Source: Planctomycetota bacterium
GTDB lineage: Bacteria > Planctomycetota > Phycisphaerae > FEN-1346
DNA: 20,670 nucleotides
Direction: 5' to 3'
Assembly (NCBI GenBank): GCA_026386995.1
Contig: JAPLMO010000246.1
Location: forward strand, 1 to 20,670
The notes beneath the pieces are model-generated. The model was not told where the DNA came from. It did not search any database and worked only from the letters and a program-made list of their open reading frames with translations. How positions within the stretch are numbered: the first letter of the stretch is position 1; every line of letters begins with the position of its first letter. Below, piece by piece: positions 1 to 8,026 of the stretch. A program made the position numbers and the translations under genes.

Positions 1-20
1 CGAGGAACCGCCCTTTCGAA

Positions 21-73
21 CGCGGTGGGTACGGAGACCCACCGCGCAAAGGTTAAGTGGCGCTGTAGTACTA
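21..73. repeat. Palindromic interspersed repeat, family A, with conserved tail
   Basis: A perfect 10-bp stem (21-30 with 37-46) closes the loop acggag. It is followed at 54-73 by the tail taagtggcgctgtagtacta. A near copy of the hairpin and tail lies at 11343-11389, and hairpin-only relatives lie at 4755-4780, 19925-19950 and 19991-20034. Nothing else is visible in the first 113 bases. Confidence 0.8.
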
Positions 74-113
74 ATGGCAAGGTTTAGGTTCAAGAACAGG
101 TGTGTGCCAGGGG

Positions 114-1997
114 CTACCGTGCCTGGGGATCGAACGGTGCGTCCACGCGATGCTGTTTGCGCGTGCCGCCGGTTTTTTCGGGCTTGTACGGGGCGAACGG
201 CTGACGCCGCTCCGGCACGGGCGTCTCCAGATATTCCAGGAGCGTGTTGACGAACGGCCCCGTCTTGTCGCGATACGAGGGCGGGATGGCCGTCCGGACG
301 ATCGCCTGGACGAGTTGCCGGTACGGTCCGTCCGACGGCGTCGGCTGGGCGACCTCCCCGAAGAACGTCGACGACCGCCACGTCTTGGCCTGCGCCCCCC
401 GGAAGTCGCGCCCTGCCACGTCCAGGGACTCCAGTTCCGGAAACATCTCGTTGCGGAACTCGGCCCAGAACGACTGGCCCTTGCCCCAATCGGCGATCTG
501 GTCGAATTCCGTCAGGGTCCCGGCCGTGTACCGGCTGCGCACCTTCAGGCAGAAGAACTGGAACTGCTTCTCGGCGGCCGTCACGACCATCTTCTGGATG
601 TCGGTCATCGTCTGCGGGTGCGGCGGGGCGTCGCCGATGACCACCACGATCCGCTGAGCATATTGCCCCGACGACCATATCTGCTTCGACAGGGCCGTCA
701 CCAGCGCATCGTACACGGCCTCCGGCAAGTCCCCTCCGCCCTTGGCCTCGATGCCCCGAATCGCCCGCGACAGCACGTCCGCGTTCGACGTAAATGGCAC
801 TGCTTTCGTCACGTAAGCATCGCCGTGGTCGCGGTAGAAAACCATGCTGAGGCGCGGCTCGTAACTGATGAGGTAGAAGGCCCGCATCAGTTTCGTCACG
901 TCGCGCTGGATCCACCGGATGACCGATGTCATCGATCCCGTGCTGTCGACCGCCAGCGTCACGTCGAGATGGTCCAGCGTGAACCGCGTGAGTTCGAGTT
1001 CCTTCCGCCACTTCGGGTCGCCCGGGTTGGCGATTGCCTGGGCGGCCGGCAGCACCGGCGACGGACCCGTGTACGGCTCCACAGGCCGAGGCTTGAATGC
1101 CTCGTCGGGCGCCTTGGCCAGCGCCTCCTTCCAGAGACCATGCGTCCGCAAGCACAGGGCATCGGTCCCCTCCTCGGCGAACGTTTTGGCCGCCACCGGC
1201 ACGGACCACGGCAGGTCGCCCAGGACGTATTCCGCCCGGAACACGCAGTTCAGTTGGCCCATCGTGCCGACGAGGTCGGTGATGAGCGCGCGGTCGCACC
1301 ACTGCGCGAGGACCTGGCGCATCGCCAGAAGCGTCCGCATGTCGGACGAGTCCATGGAGTTGGTCTCGGCGAACAGGCCGCGGAACAGCCGCCGGTTCTC
1401 GTCGGTCGGCCCGGCCGGCGCGACCGCACGCACGAGGCCCGCCCGCAGGTCGCCCCGCAGGTGGCCCTTGGCGAGAAGCGACTGCCCGGCCTCGAGCCAG
1501 CGACCGCGCTGGTCCGCATCGAGCGACTTGAGGCGCGAGTGGAGCGCTTCCCAGGCGTAGACTCGCACGAGCGGCAGTTTGTCGGTGTCCAGGACCTCGA
1601 ACAGAACCTGCGTGATCCGCGGGTCGTCGATCTGCGCCAGGCCGATGACAGCCATGGCACGGGCCATCCAGTCGTCGCTCTTGAGGTGCTTGCCGTACAT
1701 GTCCAGGTAATGCACCACGAGCCTCTCGACGGCCTCGCGCATGACCGGCGTGAGAGGAACCGTCGGCGCGGCCCCGGGTGTGGGGGCTGCGTCGGCAGGA
1801 GAGGGCACGTCGGCGGGGAGAGAGTCGGCCCCCGGGACCGCCTCGGGGGCCTCGGGCTGGGCAGACGCCGGGTCGGAAGGGACCGCCGCGGCCGACACCC
1901 GCACGCAGGCCCATAGAACCAGCGCCGCCACGATCGCAACCCCGGCTTGGGCACCAGTCCGACGGCAAGGTCTCACGCCCGTTCCCTTTCCTGGCAT
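114..1997 (-). CDS. Exported HEAT-repeat and von Willebrand factor A domain protein
   Basis: Function unknown; probably a secreted or periplasmic metal-dependent adhesion or scaffold protein. I chose the ATG at 1997, giving 627 residues, because it places a signal peptide (hydrophobic stretch about residues 18-38, ending VSAAA) at the N-terminus. An upstream in-frame ATG at 2081 would bury it. Residues 40-85 are a Pro/Ala-rich linker. Residues about 85-300 are alpha-helical and HEAT-like (MARAMAVIGLAQIDDPRITQ). The VWA domain runs about 343-530: MIDAS motif DSTGS at 351-355, GGGDLPEAVYDAL at 420-432, and the third-loop Asp in VIGDAPPH (D456). The GGGD.PEAV signature recalls hemicentin/alpha-kinase-type VWA domains. 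The C-terminus is Arg/Lys/Pro-rich. No strong Shine-Dalgarno is visible. It is divergent from the LolA-like gene. The VWA call is secure; the role is not. Confidence 0.88.
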   Translation of the reverse strand: MPGKGTGVRPCRRTGAQAGVAIVAALVLWACVRVSAAAVPSDPASAQPEAPEAVPGADSLPADVPSPADAAPTPGAAPTVPLTPVMREAVERLVVHYLDMYGKHLKSDDWMARAMAVIGLAQIDDPRITQVLFEVLDTDKLPLVRVYAWEALHSRLKSLDADQRGRWLEAGQSLLAKGHLRGDLRAGLVRAVAPAGPTDENRRLFRGLFAETNSMDSSDMRTLLAMRQVLAQWCDRALITDLVGTMGQLNCVFRAEYVLGDLPWSVPVAAKTFAEEGTDALCLRTHGLWKEALAKAPDEAFKPRPVEPYTGPSPVLPAAQAIANPGDPKWRKELELTRFTLDHLDVTLAVDSTGSMTSVIRWIQRDVTKLMRAFYLISYEPRLSMVFYRDHGDAYVTKAVPFTSNADVLSRAIRGIEAKGGGDLPEAVYDALVTALSKQIWSSGQYAQRIVVVIGDAPPHPQTMTDIQKMVVTAAEKQFQFFCLKVRSRYTAGTLTEFDQIADWGKGQSFWAEFRNEMFPELESLDVAGRDFRGAQAKTWRSSTFFGEVAQPTPSDGPYRQLVQAIVRTAIPPSYRDKTGPFVNTLLEYLETPVPERRQPFAPYKPEKTGGTRKQHRVDAPFDPQAR

Positions 1998-2239
1998 GTC
2001 ATGGCTTGGTAGTCTGCCACCATTGAACCTGTGGGGCAAGCATTTTGCGCGGCAAGGAAACCTGGGAAACCTGGGTAGCACCCGCAGGTGCCTATACGCC
2101 GGGGAATTCCGAAGTGCCGGAATGGATGGAGGCGGATGGCGGATGGCGGATGGGGGGCACGATTTCTTTGACCCCTCATGCGTCTAATATTAGAATGAAA
2201 CCGCCGCGCGGTAACCGCCACGGCCGACAAAGAAGGGAA
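1998..2239. other. Divergent intergenic region
   Basis: Spacer between two divergent genes. It holds a short tandem of the 7-mer ggcggat (three copies, about 2134-2154), a doubled aacctggg word near 2060-2077, and an AT-richer stretch (2160-2215). No gene or clear minus-strand promoter is visible. Confidence 0.5.
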
Positions 2240-2248
2240 TGTTATAAT
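2240..2248 (+). promoter_or_regulatory. Extended -10 promoter for the LolA-like gene
   Basis: TGtTATAAT is a perfect extended -10 element with no good -35. Transcription would start near 2255, leaving a leader of about 58 nt before the ATG at 2313. It overlaps the upstream ATG at 2247, which argues against that start. Confidence 0.5.
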
Positions 2249-2312
2249 GGATAGTGTTGGGTCCACAGTAATCCCACGCATCCAGAGACAGTTGCCAAGG
2301 AGGGCAAAGAAA

Positions 2313-3170
2313 ATGGCGCGCATCATTCCAGTGGTGGTTGTGGTCTGTGCTTCGATGTTCTTGTCGACAGCCCTCGTCTGTCGCAGCGAAGAGCGGAAAC
2401 CCGCGCCGGAGGCTGCGAAGGCCCAAGCCGATTTGCCAAGCATCGATACGATTATCGCACGGACAGAAGACAAGATGAAGGATATTCAGGACATTGTGGC
2501 AGACCTTAGAATGACCGCCTCTGTTCCGGGTTTGGCGCAGCCCGTGACGGTCGTCGGCTCGCTGAAATGCCTGTCGCCTGGTATGTTCTTGATAGAAGGA
2601 AAAACCGGGAAATCTCCGGACAGCAACGAAGAACCGCCGCTCAAGGCCATCAAGATCGTGCTCAAAGGGGACATAGTACATACTGTTTTTGAATCGTCCG
2701 AGAAGGAGAAGTCGACGTGTATAAAGATGGATTACGCCGCCGTTGCGAAGCTCGCAAAGGAATACGCTGATGTTCCCGACATCAAGATAGACGTGCCACG
2801 GTTGCCCGATTACATCCATTACCTCAAGAATGAAAAGTCGGGCGGCGCCACGTTGAAAGTCCTCAGCGTCAGGGACAACCTGGCCACGGTGGAATGTAAC
2901 TCCCCGGACAGCGGTCAACGGGTGGTCGCCGTCTTCGACCTCAAGAATGGCTGGGTTGTCAAGACGGAGTCTTACCGCGATGGGGTGCTGGACTCCACGA
3001 TTGAACTTTCGAACGTTCGGACGAACACTGGACTGAACGAGAAGGAGTTCGAGTTCACGCCTCCCGCAGACATTAGAGTGTTGGATGGCGCCAAGATGTT
3101 CAGGGGGTTGGCCGAGAGCAGCCGCAAGTGGGCCGAGCGGCAGAAAGAAGAGAAAAAGGCCAAGGAATAG
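2313..3170 (+). CDS. Exported LolA-like protein
   Basis: Predicted 285-residue exported protein of the outer-membrane lipoprotein carrier (LolA/LolB-like) fold group, likely periplasmic. The start at 2313 is chosen because AAGGAGGG (2297-2304) sits 8 nt upstream and it begins the signal sequence MARIIPVVVVVCASMFLSTA. Residues 24-45 form a charged Ala/Glu/Lys linker. The body begins IDTIIARTEDKMKDIQDIVA, the usual helix that opens such domains, then shows alternating beta strands (VTVVGSLKCLSPGMFLIEGK; VVAVFDLKNGWVVKTESYRD). Near the end comes NEKEFEFTPPADIRVLD, the typical closing motif of LolA-like families. The C-terminus is Lys/Glu-rich. Codon use is less GC-biased than in neighbouring genes. 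Family-level assignment only: such proteins are widespread in Planctomycetota without known cargo. It converges on the hydrolase gene with a 74-nt spacer. Confidence 0.75.
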   Translation: MARIIPVVVVVCASMFLSTALVCRSEERKPAPEAAKAQADLPSIDTIIARTEDKMKDIQDIVADLRMTASVPGLAQPVTVVGSLKCLSPGMFLIEGKTGKSPDSNEEPPLKAIKIVLKGDIVHTVFESSEKEKSTCIKMDYAAVAKLAKEYADVPDIKIDVPRLPDYIHYLKNEKSGGATLKVLSVRDNLATVECNSPDSGQRVVAVFDLKNGWVVKTESYRDGVLDSTIELSNVRTNTGLNEKEFEFTPPADIRVLDGAKMFRGLAESSRKWAERQKEEKKAKE

Positions 3171-3244
3171 GCCGCCTCCGGCGCAGGGCAATAGCGCCGC
3201 GGAATGTCGTTTGGCGATATTCGCGGGCCACAATACAATAGCGG

Positions 3245-4273
3245 TTAATTGATTGGTGGCGCCGGGTTCCGGATCGGCAAGTCCGCGTACACGATGTCCG
3301 AGCCGAATACACTCTTCGCGGCCGCCACGACTTTCCCCTCGCGCGAAATGATGACGCTGAACCCGTACCCCCGCCATCCCTGAGGCCCATCCACGCTCCA
3401 GTTTGCCGCGATCAGGTGGTGCTTGAACTTCTTCACCTGCGCCGGCAATTTGTGATAGAACCATTCCGCGGGATATTCGGCGTCCGCCCAGGCGGTCGGA
3501 TACAGCAGCGCCCACAAGTCCTTGCTTTGGTACTGTGGCACAATCGTGTAGATGTCGAAGCAGATCGCGAGGCCGACGCGGCCATACTCCGTGTCGAAGG
3601 TCTGGAGTCCCCGATTCCCATCCGTCGCCCACGATTTTTCCGCGTAGGGGTACGGTTTCAGTTTGCGGTAGTGCGCCACCACTTCGCCCTGCGGGCCGGC
3701 GAGGCAAACCGTGTTGAAGTAGCGCGGCTTGTCCGGGCCGTCGGTGAAGTCAACTTCGACAAAGGGAATCGTGAGGTAGATTTTCAGGTCTTTCGCCAGT
3801 TGGCAAAAGTGGCGGGTGGACGGTCCCGGCACTGGTTCGGCGACTGGCGCGGGGTTCCGGCCGACATAGGCTTTCTCGATCGGCCGGCCTGCCACGAGCC
3901 AGTTCGTCTTCGCGTCTTGCGATAGATAACCGGTGATCGATGCCTCGGGGAGGACGACGATCTTCGCCCCGTTCTGGGCGGCTTGCTTGACCAGTTCGGT
4001 CAACTTCCGGGTGTTGGCGGCCACATCGCCAAACTCGGAAGAGCACTGCACGGCCGCCACTTTGACCGTCGGCGGTATGGCTTGCCGGGCTGGATGTTGA
4101 CAGCCGGCGGGCAGCGCCCCCGCGAAAAAGAGGCCCACGAGGACGGTGTGATGCAGGAAGAGACGGCAGAATCGTCGATGACGCGAAGTCGATTGAGCCG
4201 ATGCGGAATTGTTTGAGCGCGCCCGCTGGGGGATCGCCCGTTGGGTTGCCGCGCACTCGCCGCGAAAAATCAT
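3245..4273 (-). CDS. Carbon-nitrogen hydrolase, biotinidase/vanin-like, exported
   Basis: Amidase of the nitrilase superfamily, 342 residues. The Glu-Lys-Cys triad is visible: E110 (VLPEASITGY), K204 (HYRKLKPYP) and C238 (LAICFDIY). CFDI and the downstream YPTAWAD (about 259-264) followed by AANWS resemble the biotinidase/vanin branch, which cleaves amide bonds of biotin or pantetheine conjugates; the substrate here is inferred only. The N-terminus has a long basic region with paired arginines (RHRRF), a hydrophobic stretch (about 44-54) and ALPAGC58, a weak lipobox with Pro at -3. It may therefore be a lipoprotein or Tat-exported. No ATG or TTG lies between 4273 and the hydrophobic segment, so I keep this start although the predicted transcript would begin almost exactly there. 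Confidence 0.87.
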   Translation of the reverse strand: MIFRGECAATQRAIPQRARSNNSASAQSTSRHRRFCRLFLHHTVLVGLFFAGALPAGCQHPARQAIPPTVKVAAVQCSSEFGDVAANTRKLTELVKQAAQNGAKIVVLPEASITGYLSQDAKTNWLVAGRPIEKAYVGRNPAPVAEPVPGPSTRHFCQLAKDLKIYLTIPFVEVDFTDGPDKPRYFNTVCLAGPQGEVVAHYRKLKPYPYAEKSWATDGNRGLQTFDTEYGRVGLAICFDIYTIVPQYQSKDLWALLYPTAWADAEYPAEWFYHKLPAQVKKFKHHLIAANWSVDGPQGWRGYGFSVIISREGKVVAAAKSVFGSDIVYADLPIRNPAPPIN

Positions 4274-4279
4274 GGCGGC

Positions 4280-4307
4280 ATGTTAACCTTCCAAATCGGC
4301 GTGTCAA
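4280..4307 (-). promoter_or_regulatory. Possible sigma70-type promoter of the hydrolase gene
   Basis: Read on the minus strand, TTGACA (4307-4302), a 16-nt spacer, then TAACAT (4285-4280, 4 of 6 to consensus). The implied start site lies near 4273, at the ATG itself, so the message would be leaderless or nearly so. Confidence 0.4.
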
Positions 4308-4519
4308 ACAGAATACGCGACGGGCGCGGGTAGGGTTCCTGCGGCGGCCCACCCGAGCCCCCATATCGAACGCCAAGGGGGACGCCACCCAGTTCTGTGG
4401 CGATATTGCTCCATGTGTCGTGTGTGAGGCTGTTGGCACGGCATGGGCGGCTCAGCCCTGGCGATGCGATACCCGGTGCTGCAAAACCTGCGTGCTGCGA
4501 TAGGCTGCGCTGCGATACC
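4308..4519. other. Intergenic region without visible gene
   Basis: Divergent spacer between the hydrolase and the potassium uptake genes. Short open frames cross it on both strands, but none has a ribosome binding site or protein-like composition. No tRNA or known riboswitch signature was recognised. Confidence 0.4.
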
Positions 4520-4548
4520 TTGACAGGCGGCCTTCCGGAGCCTCTAAT
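4520..4548 (+). promoter_or_regulatory. Sigma70-type promoter upstream of ktrB
   Basis: TTGACA (4520-4525), a 17-nt spacer and TCTAAT (4543-4548, 5 of 6 to consensus) point toward the potassium uptake genes. Transcription would begin near 4555, about 248 nt before the ATG. Confidence 0.6.
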
Positions 4549-4554
4549 GTCTGG

Positions 4555-4802
4555 TTCACCCGCGTCCTGAAAGGCGCTAGGGGTGCATCCGGAGGCGGTG
4601 TCGGCCTGGTGCGATGGCTTCGGATATTGCCGGCCGGGGCGCCGTGCCTCCGGCCTGGCGCGTGACCTGAAGGCGCGGAGTCGAGCAATTTAGTCTTGGG
4701 TGTTTGCGCGGCGGGTCTCCGTGCTCGCCGCGATAGCGGGGATTCCGGCGTCAGCGCAGCGGGTACGGAGACCCGCCGCGCACATTAAAAAGAACCTGCC
4801 CT
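4555..4802 (+). promoter_or_regulatory. Long structured 5' leader of ktrB
   Basis: Predicted untranslated leader from the promoter at 4520-4548. It contains an imperfect long hairpin with outer 8-bp stem ccggaggc (4589-4596) / gcctccgg (4646-4653) and inner ggcc pairing. Two family-A-like hairpins follow, one degenerate (4707-4732) and one with a single mismatch (4755-4780). No c-di-AMP (ydaO) riboswitch consensus was recognised. The Shine-Dalgarno before 4803 is weak. Confidence 0.4.
4707..4780. repeat. Two family-A palindromes in tandem
   Basis: The left hairpin (4707-4732) is degenerate. The right one has arms 4755-4764 and 4771-4780 around the loop acggag with one mismatch. They share the loop and arm sequence with the copies at 21-46 and 11343-11368 but lack the conserved tail. 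Confidence 0.7.
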
Positions 4803-6707
4803 ATGCGAGGGCGAGACTTCGCGTTAAACGGTCATCAAGGGGCGCTTGAGCGGGCGCGGCCATACCTCCTGACGGCGATGATTCCCGTCGTTGTCCTGGC
4901 GGTAGGCAGCCTCGTGCTGGAATACGGCTTTCGCGTCGCGTCCGACACCTACCACATCCTCCACTGGATCGAGTTGATCGCGCTGGCCGGGATGATGCTG
5001 GACCTACCGCTGCGGCTGCTGCTGGCCCGCGACCGCCGCGCGATGCTGCGGTTCCGCTGGATGGAGTTCTCGGTGGCCGTGGCCTTCGTGCTGGCGGTGG
5101 CGATCTATCACGTGGCGGGGCTGGAATCGTCGCGAAGGCTGACCCTGTTGACGGTCCAGATCGCGATTATCGTCAGCGTGGTCATCCGGCTGACGGAGGT
5201 CCACCGGTTCCTGTCGGCGCTGCGTGTGCGGCCGGCGCTGATCCTCATCGGCAGTTTTGCGACGCTGATCGCCGCCGGAACGGGCCTCCTCCTGCTGCCG
5301 GCGGCCACCGCCACGGGCCGGCCCGAGACGGCCTTCATGGACGCCCTCTTCACCGCCACCAGCGCCGTCTGCGTCACGGGGCTGACGGTGGTGGACACAG
5401 GCAATCACTTCACGCCGTTCGGGCAATACGTTGTCCTGACGCTCATCCAGATGGGCGGCCTGGGCCTGATGACCTTCGGGTCGGTCTTCGCGCTGTTCCT
5501 TTGGCGCGGCATGCGGTTGCGCGAGGCGATGGTGCTGCGCGAGGTCGTCTGCCACGACCTGGCGGCCGAGGTCAAGCGCGTGGTCCTGTTCATTCTGATC
5601 GCCACGTTGTGCATCGAGGGGCTCGGCGCCCTGCTGATGCTTGGCACGTGGAACGCCGCCAATAGCGGCAGCGCGATTGCGGCGGCCGACCGGCTTTTTT
5701 ACAGCGTGTTCCACAGCGTCTCGGCCTTTTGCAACGCCGGCTTCGGACTTTACGGCGACAACCTCATGGCCTTCCGCCGCACCTGGCAGGTGAACCTTGT
5801 GATCACGGGCCTGATCATCCTGGGCGGCCTGGGTTTCGGCGTTCTGTACAACGTGGTGCGGATGGTCAAGTACGGGATGTTTTCGCGCGAGCGGCTGGCC
5901 CCGCTCGCGAAGCGGCGCATGACGCTCCAGTCGAAACTCGCGATCCTTGCGACGGCGGGCCTCCTGGCGGGCGGCACGCTTCTGGTCTACGTCTTCGAGA
6001 CGTACCAGAGCCGGCCCGGCGTCTGGAAGGCCACCGCCTATATGGGCGAGGAGAACGCGAAGGACGACGCCGCGGGCGTGTCGGTCGTAGGCGGCGGGGC
6101 GACGGAGGAGAAGTCGCCGATGGGCGAGACGTGGGCCGAGCGCCTCGTCAACTCATGGTTCCTCTCGGTCTCGTCGCGCACCGCGGGTTTTAACTCGACC
6201 GACACCAACCGCCTCTCGCCGCCGACGAAGTTCCTCGTGGTGGTCCTGATGTTCATCGGTGCATCGCCGGGCTCGACGGGCGGCGGCATCAAGACCGTGA
6301 CGTTTGCGGTCATCTGCCTGGGCATCTGGTCGGCGCTGCGCGGCCGGCCGCACGCCCAGGTGTTCCACCGCACGGTTCCCTGGGATACCGTGACGAAGGC
6401 CCTGGCGCTGCTGGCGGTGGCGGCGCTGTGGGTGGCGGCCGTCAGCATGATCATTTGCGCCTGGGGCCTGAAGGACGGGGCACGCTTTACGTTCCTCGAC
6501 GTGCTGTTCGAGACTACCTCGGCGTTCGGCACGGTGGGCCTCTCGACGGGGGCCACGCCGCTCCTGAGCACCTTCGGACGCCTGCTGATTATCCTGACGA
6601 TGTTCTTGGGACGCATCGGGCCGCTGACGCTTCTGCTGACGCTCCAGCGCCGGGCGAAGACGTCGGCCCGATACACGTACCCGACCGAAACCGTGGCAAC
6701 GTCGTAA
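4803..6707 (+). CDS. ktrB: Potassium uptake membrane subunit, TrkH/KtrB family
   Basis: Pore-forming subunit of a Ktr/Trk K+ uptake system in the inner membrane, 634 residues. All four pore-loop repeats are present: SAVCVTGLTVVDTG (187-200), SAFCNAGFG (307-315), SSRTAGFNS (457-465) and SAFGTVGLSTG (573-583), with the filter glycines at G193, G313, G462 and G579. It is longer than typical KtrB (about 450) or TrkH (about 480) proteins because of about 140 extra N-terminal residues with four predicted membrane helices (about 24-43, 53-72, 88-104, 113-131). Long TrkH proteins of Bacteroidota have a similar N-terminus, as I recall. An acidic Gly-rich insert (about 402-445) precedes the third pore loop. 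The start is uncertain because no good Shine-Dalgarno is visible. The matching RCK subunit lies 103 nt downstream. Confidence 0.93.
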   Translation: MRGRDFALNGHQGALERARPYLLTAMIPVVVLAVGSLVLEYGFRVASDTYHILHWIELIALAGMMLDLPLRLLLARDRRAMLRFRWMEFSVAVAFVLAVAIYHVAGLESSRRLTLLTVQIAIIVSVVIRLTEVHRFLSALRVRPALILIGSFATLIAAGTGLLLLPAATATGRPETAFMDALFTATSAVCVTGLTVVDTGNHFTPFGQYVVLTLIQMGGLGLMTFGSVFALFLWRGMRLREAMVLREVVCHDLAAEVKRVVLFILIATLCIEGLGALLMLGTWNAANSGSAIAAADRLFYSVFHSVSAFCNAGFGLYGDNLMAFRRTWQVNLVITGLIILGGLGFGVLYNVVRMVKYGMFSRERLAPLAKRRMTLQSKLAILATAGLLAGGTLLVYVFETYQSRPGVWKATAYMGEENAKDDAAGVSVVGGGATEEKSPMGETWAERLVNSWFLSVSSRTAGFNSTDTNRLSPPTKFLVVVLMFIGASPGSTGGGIKTVTFAVICLGIWSALRGRPHAQVFHRTVPWDTVTKALALLAVAALWVAAVSMIICAWGLKDGARFTFLDVLFETTSAFGTVGLSTGATPLLSTFGRLLIILTMFLGRIGPLTLLLTLQRRAKTSARYTYPTETVATS

Positions 6708-6739
6708 GGACGCGCCGCACAACGACAATGCGCCAATAT

Positions 6740-6790
6740 GTTCAGCCGGCGACCTCGCCACGGCGAGTCTTCGACTTGGCCGCCGCGCGG
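6740..6790 (+). repeat. Palindromic interspersed repeat, family B
   Basis: The element begins gttcagccggcgacctcgcc, folds (gacctcgcc with ggcgagtc) and ends ccgccgcgcgg. A second copy lies inverted at 17291-17331, sharing gttcagccggcgac, tcgcc, ggcga and the final ccgccgcgc. It fills half of the ktrB-ktrA spacer. Confidence 0.65.
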
Positions 6791-6810
6791 CTGGCGCAAA
6801 GGAGGCAGCG

Positions 6811-7494
6811 ATGAAACGCTTCATGGTCATCGGGCTTGGCCGGTTCGGCCGGCGCCTGGCACAGGCGCTTACGGAGGCCGGGCACGAGGTCATTGCCATC
6901 GACAAACGCGAGGAACTCGTCGAGCACGTCCGCGACGAGGTCGCCCTGGCGGTCTGCCTCGACGCGACCGACCCCGAGGCCCTGAAGTCCCAAGGGGCCG
7001 GCGACCTGGACGCCGCCGCCGTCTGCATCGGCGAGGACTTCGAGTCCAACGCCCTGACGACCGCCACGCTGAAGTCCCTCGGCGTCCGCCTCGTCATCAG
7101 CCGCGCGTCCACCGAAATCCAACGCCGCATCCTCTCGGCCATCGGGGCCGACCAGGTCGTCTTGCCCGAGGAAGAGGTGGCCGACCGCGTCGCCGCACAC
7201 CTGGCCAACCCCAACGTCCTGGAGCACCTGGAATTGGCTGAGGGGCACAGCCTCGTTCAGATTCGCGCCCCCGCCGATTGGCAAGGCCGCACCCTCGGCG
7301 AAATCGATCTGCGCCGCAAGCACGAAGTCAACCTCGTGGCGATCAAGCGGACCATCGTCTCGCGCACGCCCGAGGGGGGCGAGAGCGTTGAGCAGCAGGT
7401 CGTGGACCTGCCGCTGGCGCACACCGTGATCCGCGAGGGGGACGTGCTGGTTCTGGTCGGGTCGACCGAGAGCCTGGCGAACCTGCCGTCGTAG
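6811..7494 (+). CDS. ktrA: Potassium uptake regulatory RCK protein, KtrA/TrkA family
   Basis: Cytoplasmic nucleotide-binding subunit that gates the K+ pore, 227 residues, the length of single-RCK KtrA rather than the doubled E. coli TrkA. RCK_N is a Rossmann fold with G-x-G-x-x-G at 8-13 (GLGRFG), acidic D31 after the second strand for ribose binding, and D51 in the CLDATDP loop. RCK_C (TrkA_C) spans about 137-224, ending HTVIREGDVLVLVGS. A strong AAAGGAGG (6798-6805) lies 5 nt before the ATG. It is cotranscribed with ktrB unless the repeat in the 103-nt spacer interferes. The gene converges on rpiB with only 10 nt between stop codons, leaving no room for a hairpin terminator. Confidence 0.95.
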   Translation: MKRFMVIGLGRFGRRLAQALTEAGHEVIAIDKREELVEHVRDEVALAVCLDATDPEALKSQGAGDLDAAAVCIGEDFESNALTTATLKSLGVRLVISRASTEIQRRILSAIGADQVVLPEEEVADRVAAHLANPNVLEHLELAEGHSLVQIRAPADWQGRTLGEIDLRRKHEVNLVAIKRTIVSRTPEGGESVEQQVVDLPLAHTVIREGDVLVLVGSTESLANLPS

Positions 7495-7504
7495 AGGTGT
7501 TTGT

Positions 7505-8026
7505 CTAGGCTGTTTTCGGCTTCGGCTTGGTCTTGATAGGCGGCAGGGGAGCGCACTCGCCGGGGGCGATCTCGGGCGTCGGCGAAAGATACTTTTCGGC
7601 CGCCATCATCTTCTTGACGCGGCGGGCATGACGCCCGGCCTCAAACGGCGTGGTCAGCCAGACCTCGATCATGCGGCGGATGAGCTCTTCGCCCAGCAGG
7701 TCGGCCGCCAGGCACAGGACGTTGGCGTCATTGTGACGTCGGCTCATCTCTGCCGTCAATTCGTCATGGCAGAGTGCCGCCCGGATGCCCGCCACCTTGT
7801 TGGCCGTGATGGTCATGCCGATGCCCGAGCCGCACATGAGGATCGCGCGGTCGGCCTTGCCGCTTGCCACCTTCAGGCACGCCGGAATGGCGTAATCCGG
7901 GTAGTCGCAGGAATCCTCGCCTGTAGCGCCGCAGTCGATGACCTCGTGCTTCCACTCGATCAACAAGGACTTCATGCGTTCTTTCGTGGCATAGCCGCGA
8001 TGGTCGCTACCTAATGCGATTTTCAT
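7505..8026 (-). CDS. rpiB: Ribose-5-phosphate isomerase B
   Basis: Interconverts ribose 5-phosphate and ribulose 5-phosphate in the pentose phosphate pathway; cytoplasmic. 173 residues of the RpiB/LacA/LacB family. Diagnostic motifs: GSDHRG (6-11), the catalytic-Cys loop MCGSGIGM (64-71) and RRHNDANVL (95-103), with FEAGRHARRV (about 128-137) replacing the usual FEGGRH. The ordinary family length is about 145-150; residues about 141-173 add a Pro/Lys-rich tail (TPEIAPGECAPLPPIKTKPK) of unknown role. Its ATG overlaps the stop codon of the upstream fusion gene by one base (TGATG), so translation is probably coupled. RpiB/LacAB members can act on other sugar phosphates, but nothing here suggests a galactose locus. 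Confidence 0.95.
   Translation of the reverse strand: MKIALGSDHRGYATKERMKSLLIEWKHEVIDCGATGEDSCDYPDYAIPACLKVASGKADRAILMCGSGIGMTITANKVAGIRAALCHDELTAEMSRRHNDANVLCLAADLLGEELIRRMIEVWLTTPFEAGRHARRVKKMMAAEKYLSPTPEIAPGECAPLPPIKTKPKPKTA

Noticed and set aside
102..1916. 604-codon open frame on the plus strand
   Set aside because: It lies antisense to the VWA gene; the translation is Arg/His/Gly/Pro-rich with no domain motif, the normal result of high-GC antisense reading.
2168..2190. TTGACC ... TAATAT as a promoter
   Set aside because: The spacer is only 11 nt, too short for a sigma70 promoter; the extended -10 at 2240-2248 fits better.
4308..4802. c-di-AMP riboswitch, tRNA or signal recognition particle RNA
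   Set aside because: I could not match the conserved cores of any of these by eye; only generic hairpins are seen.
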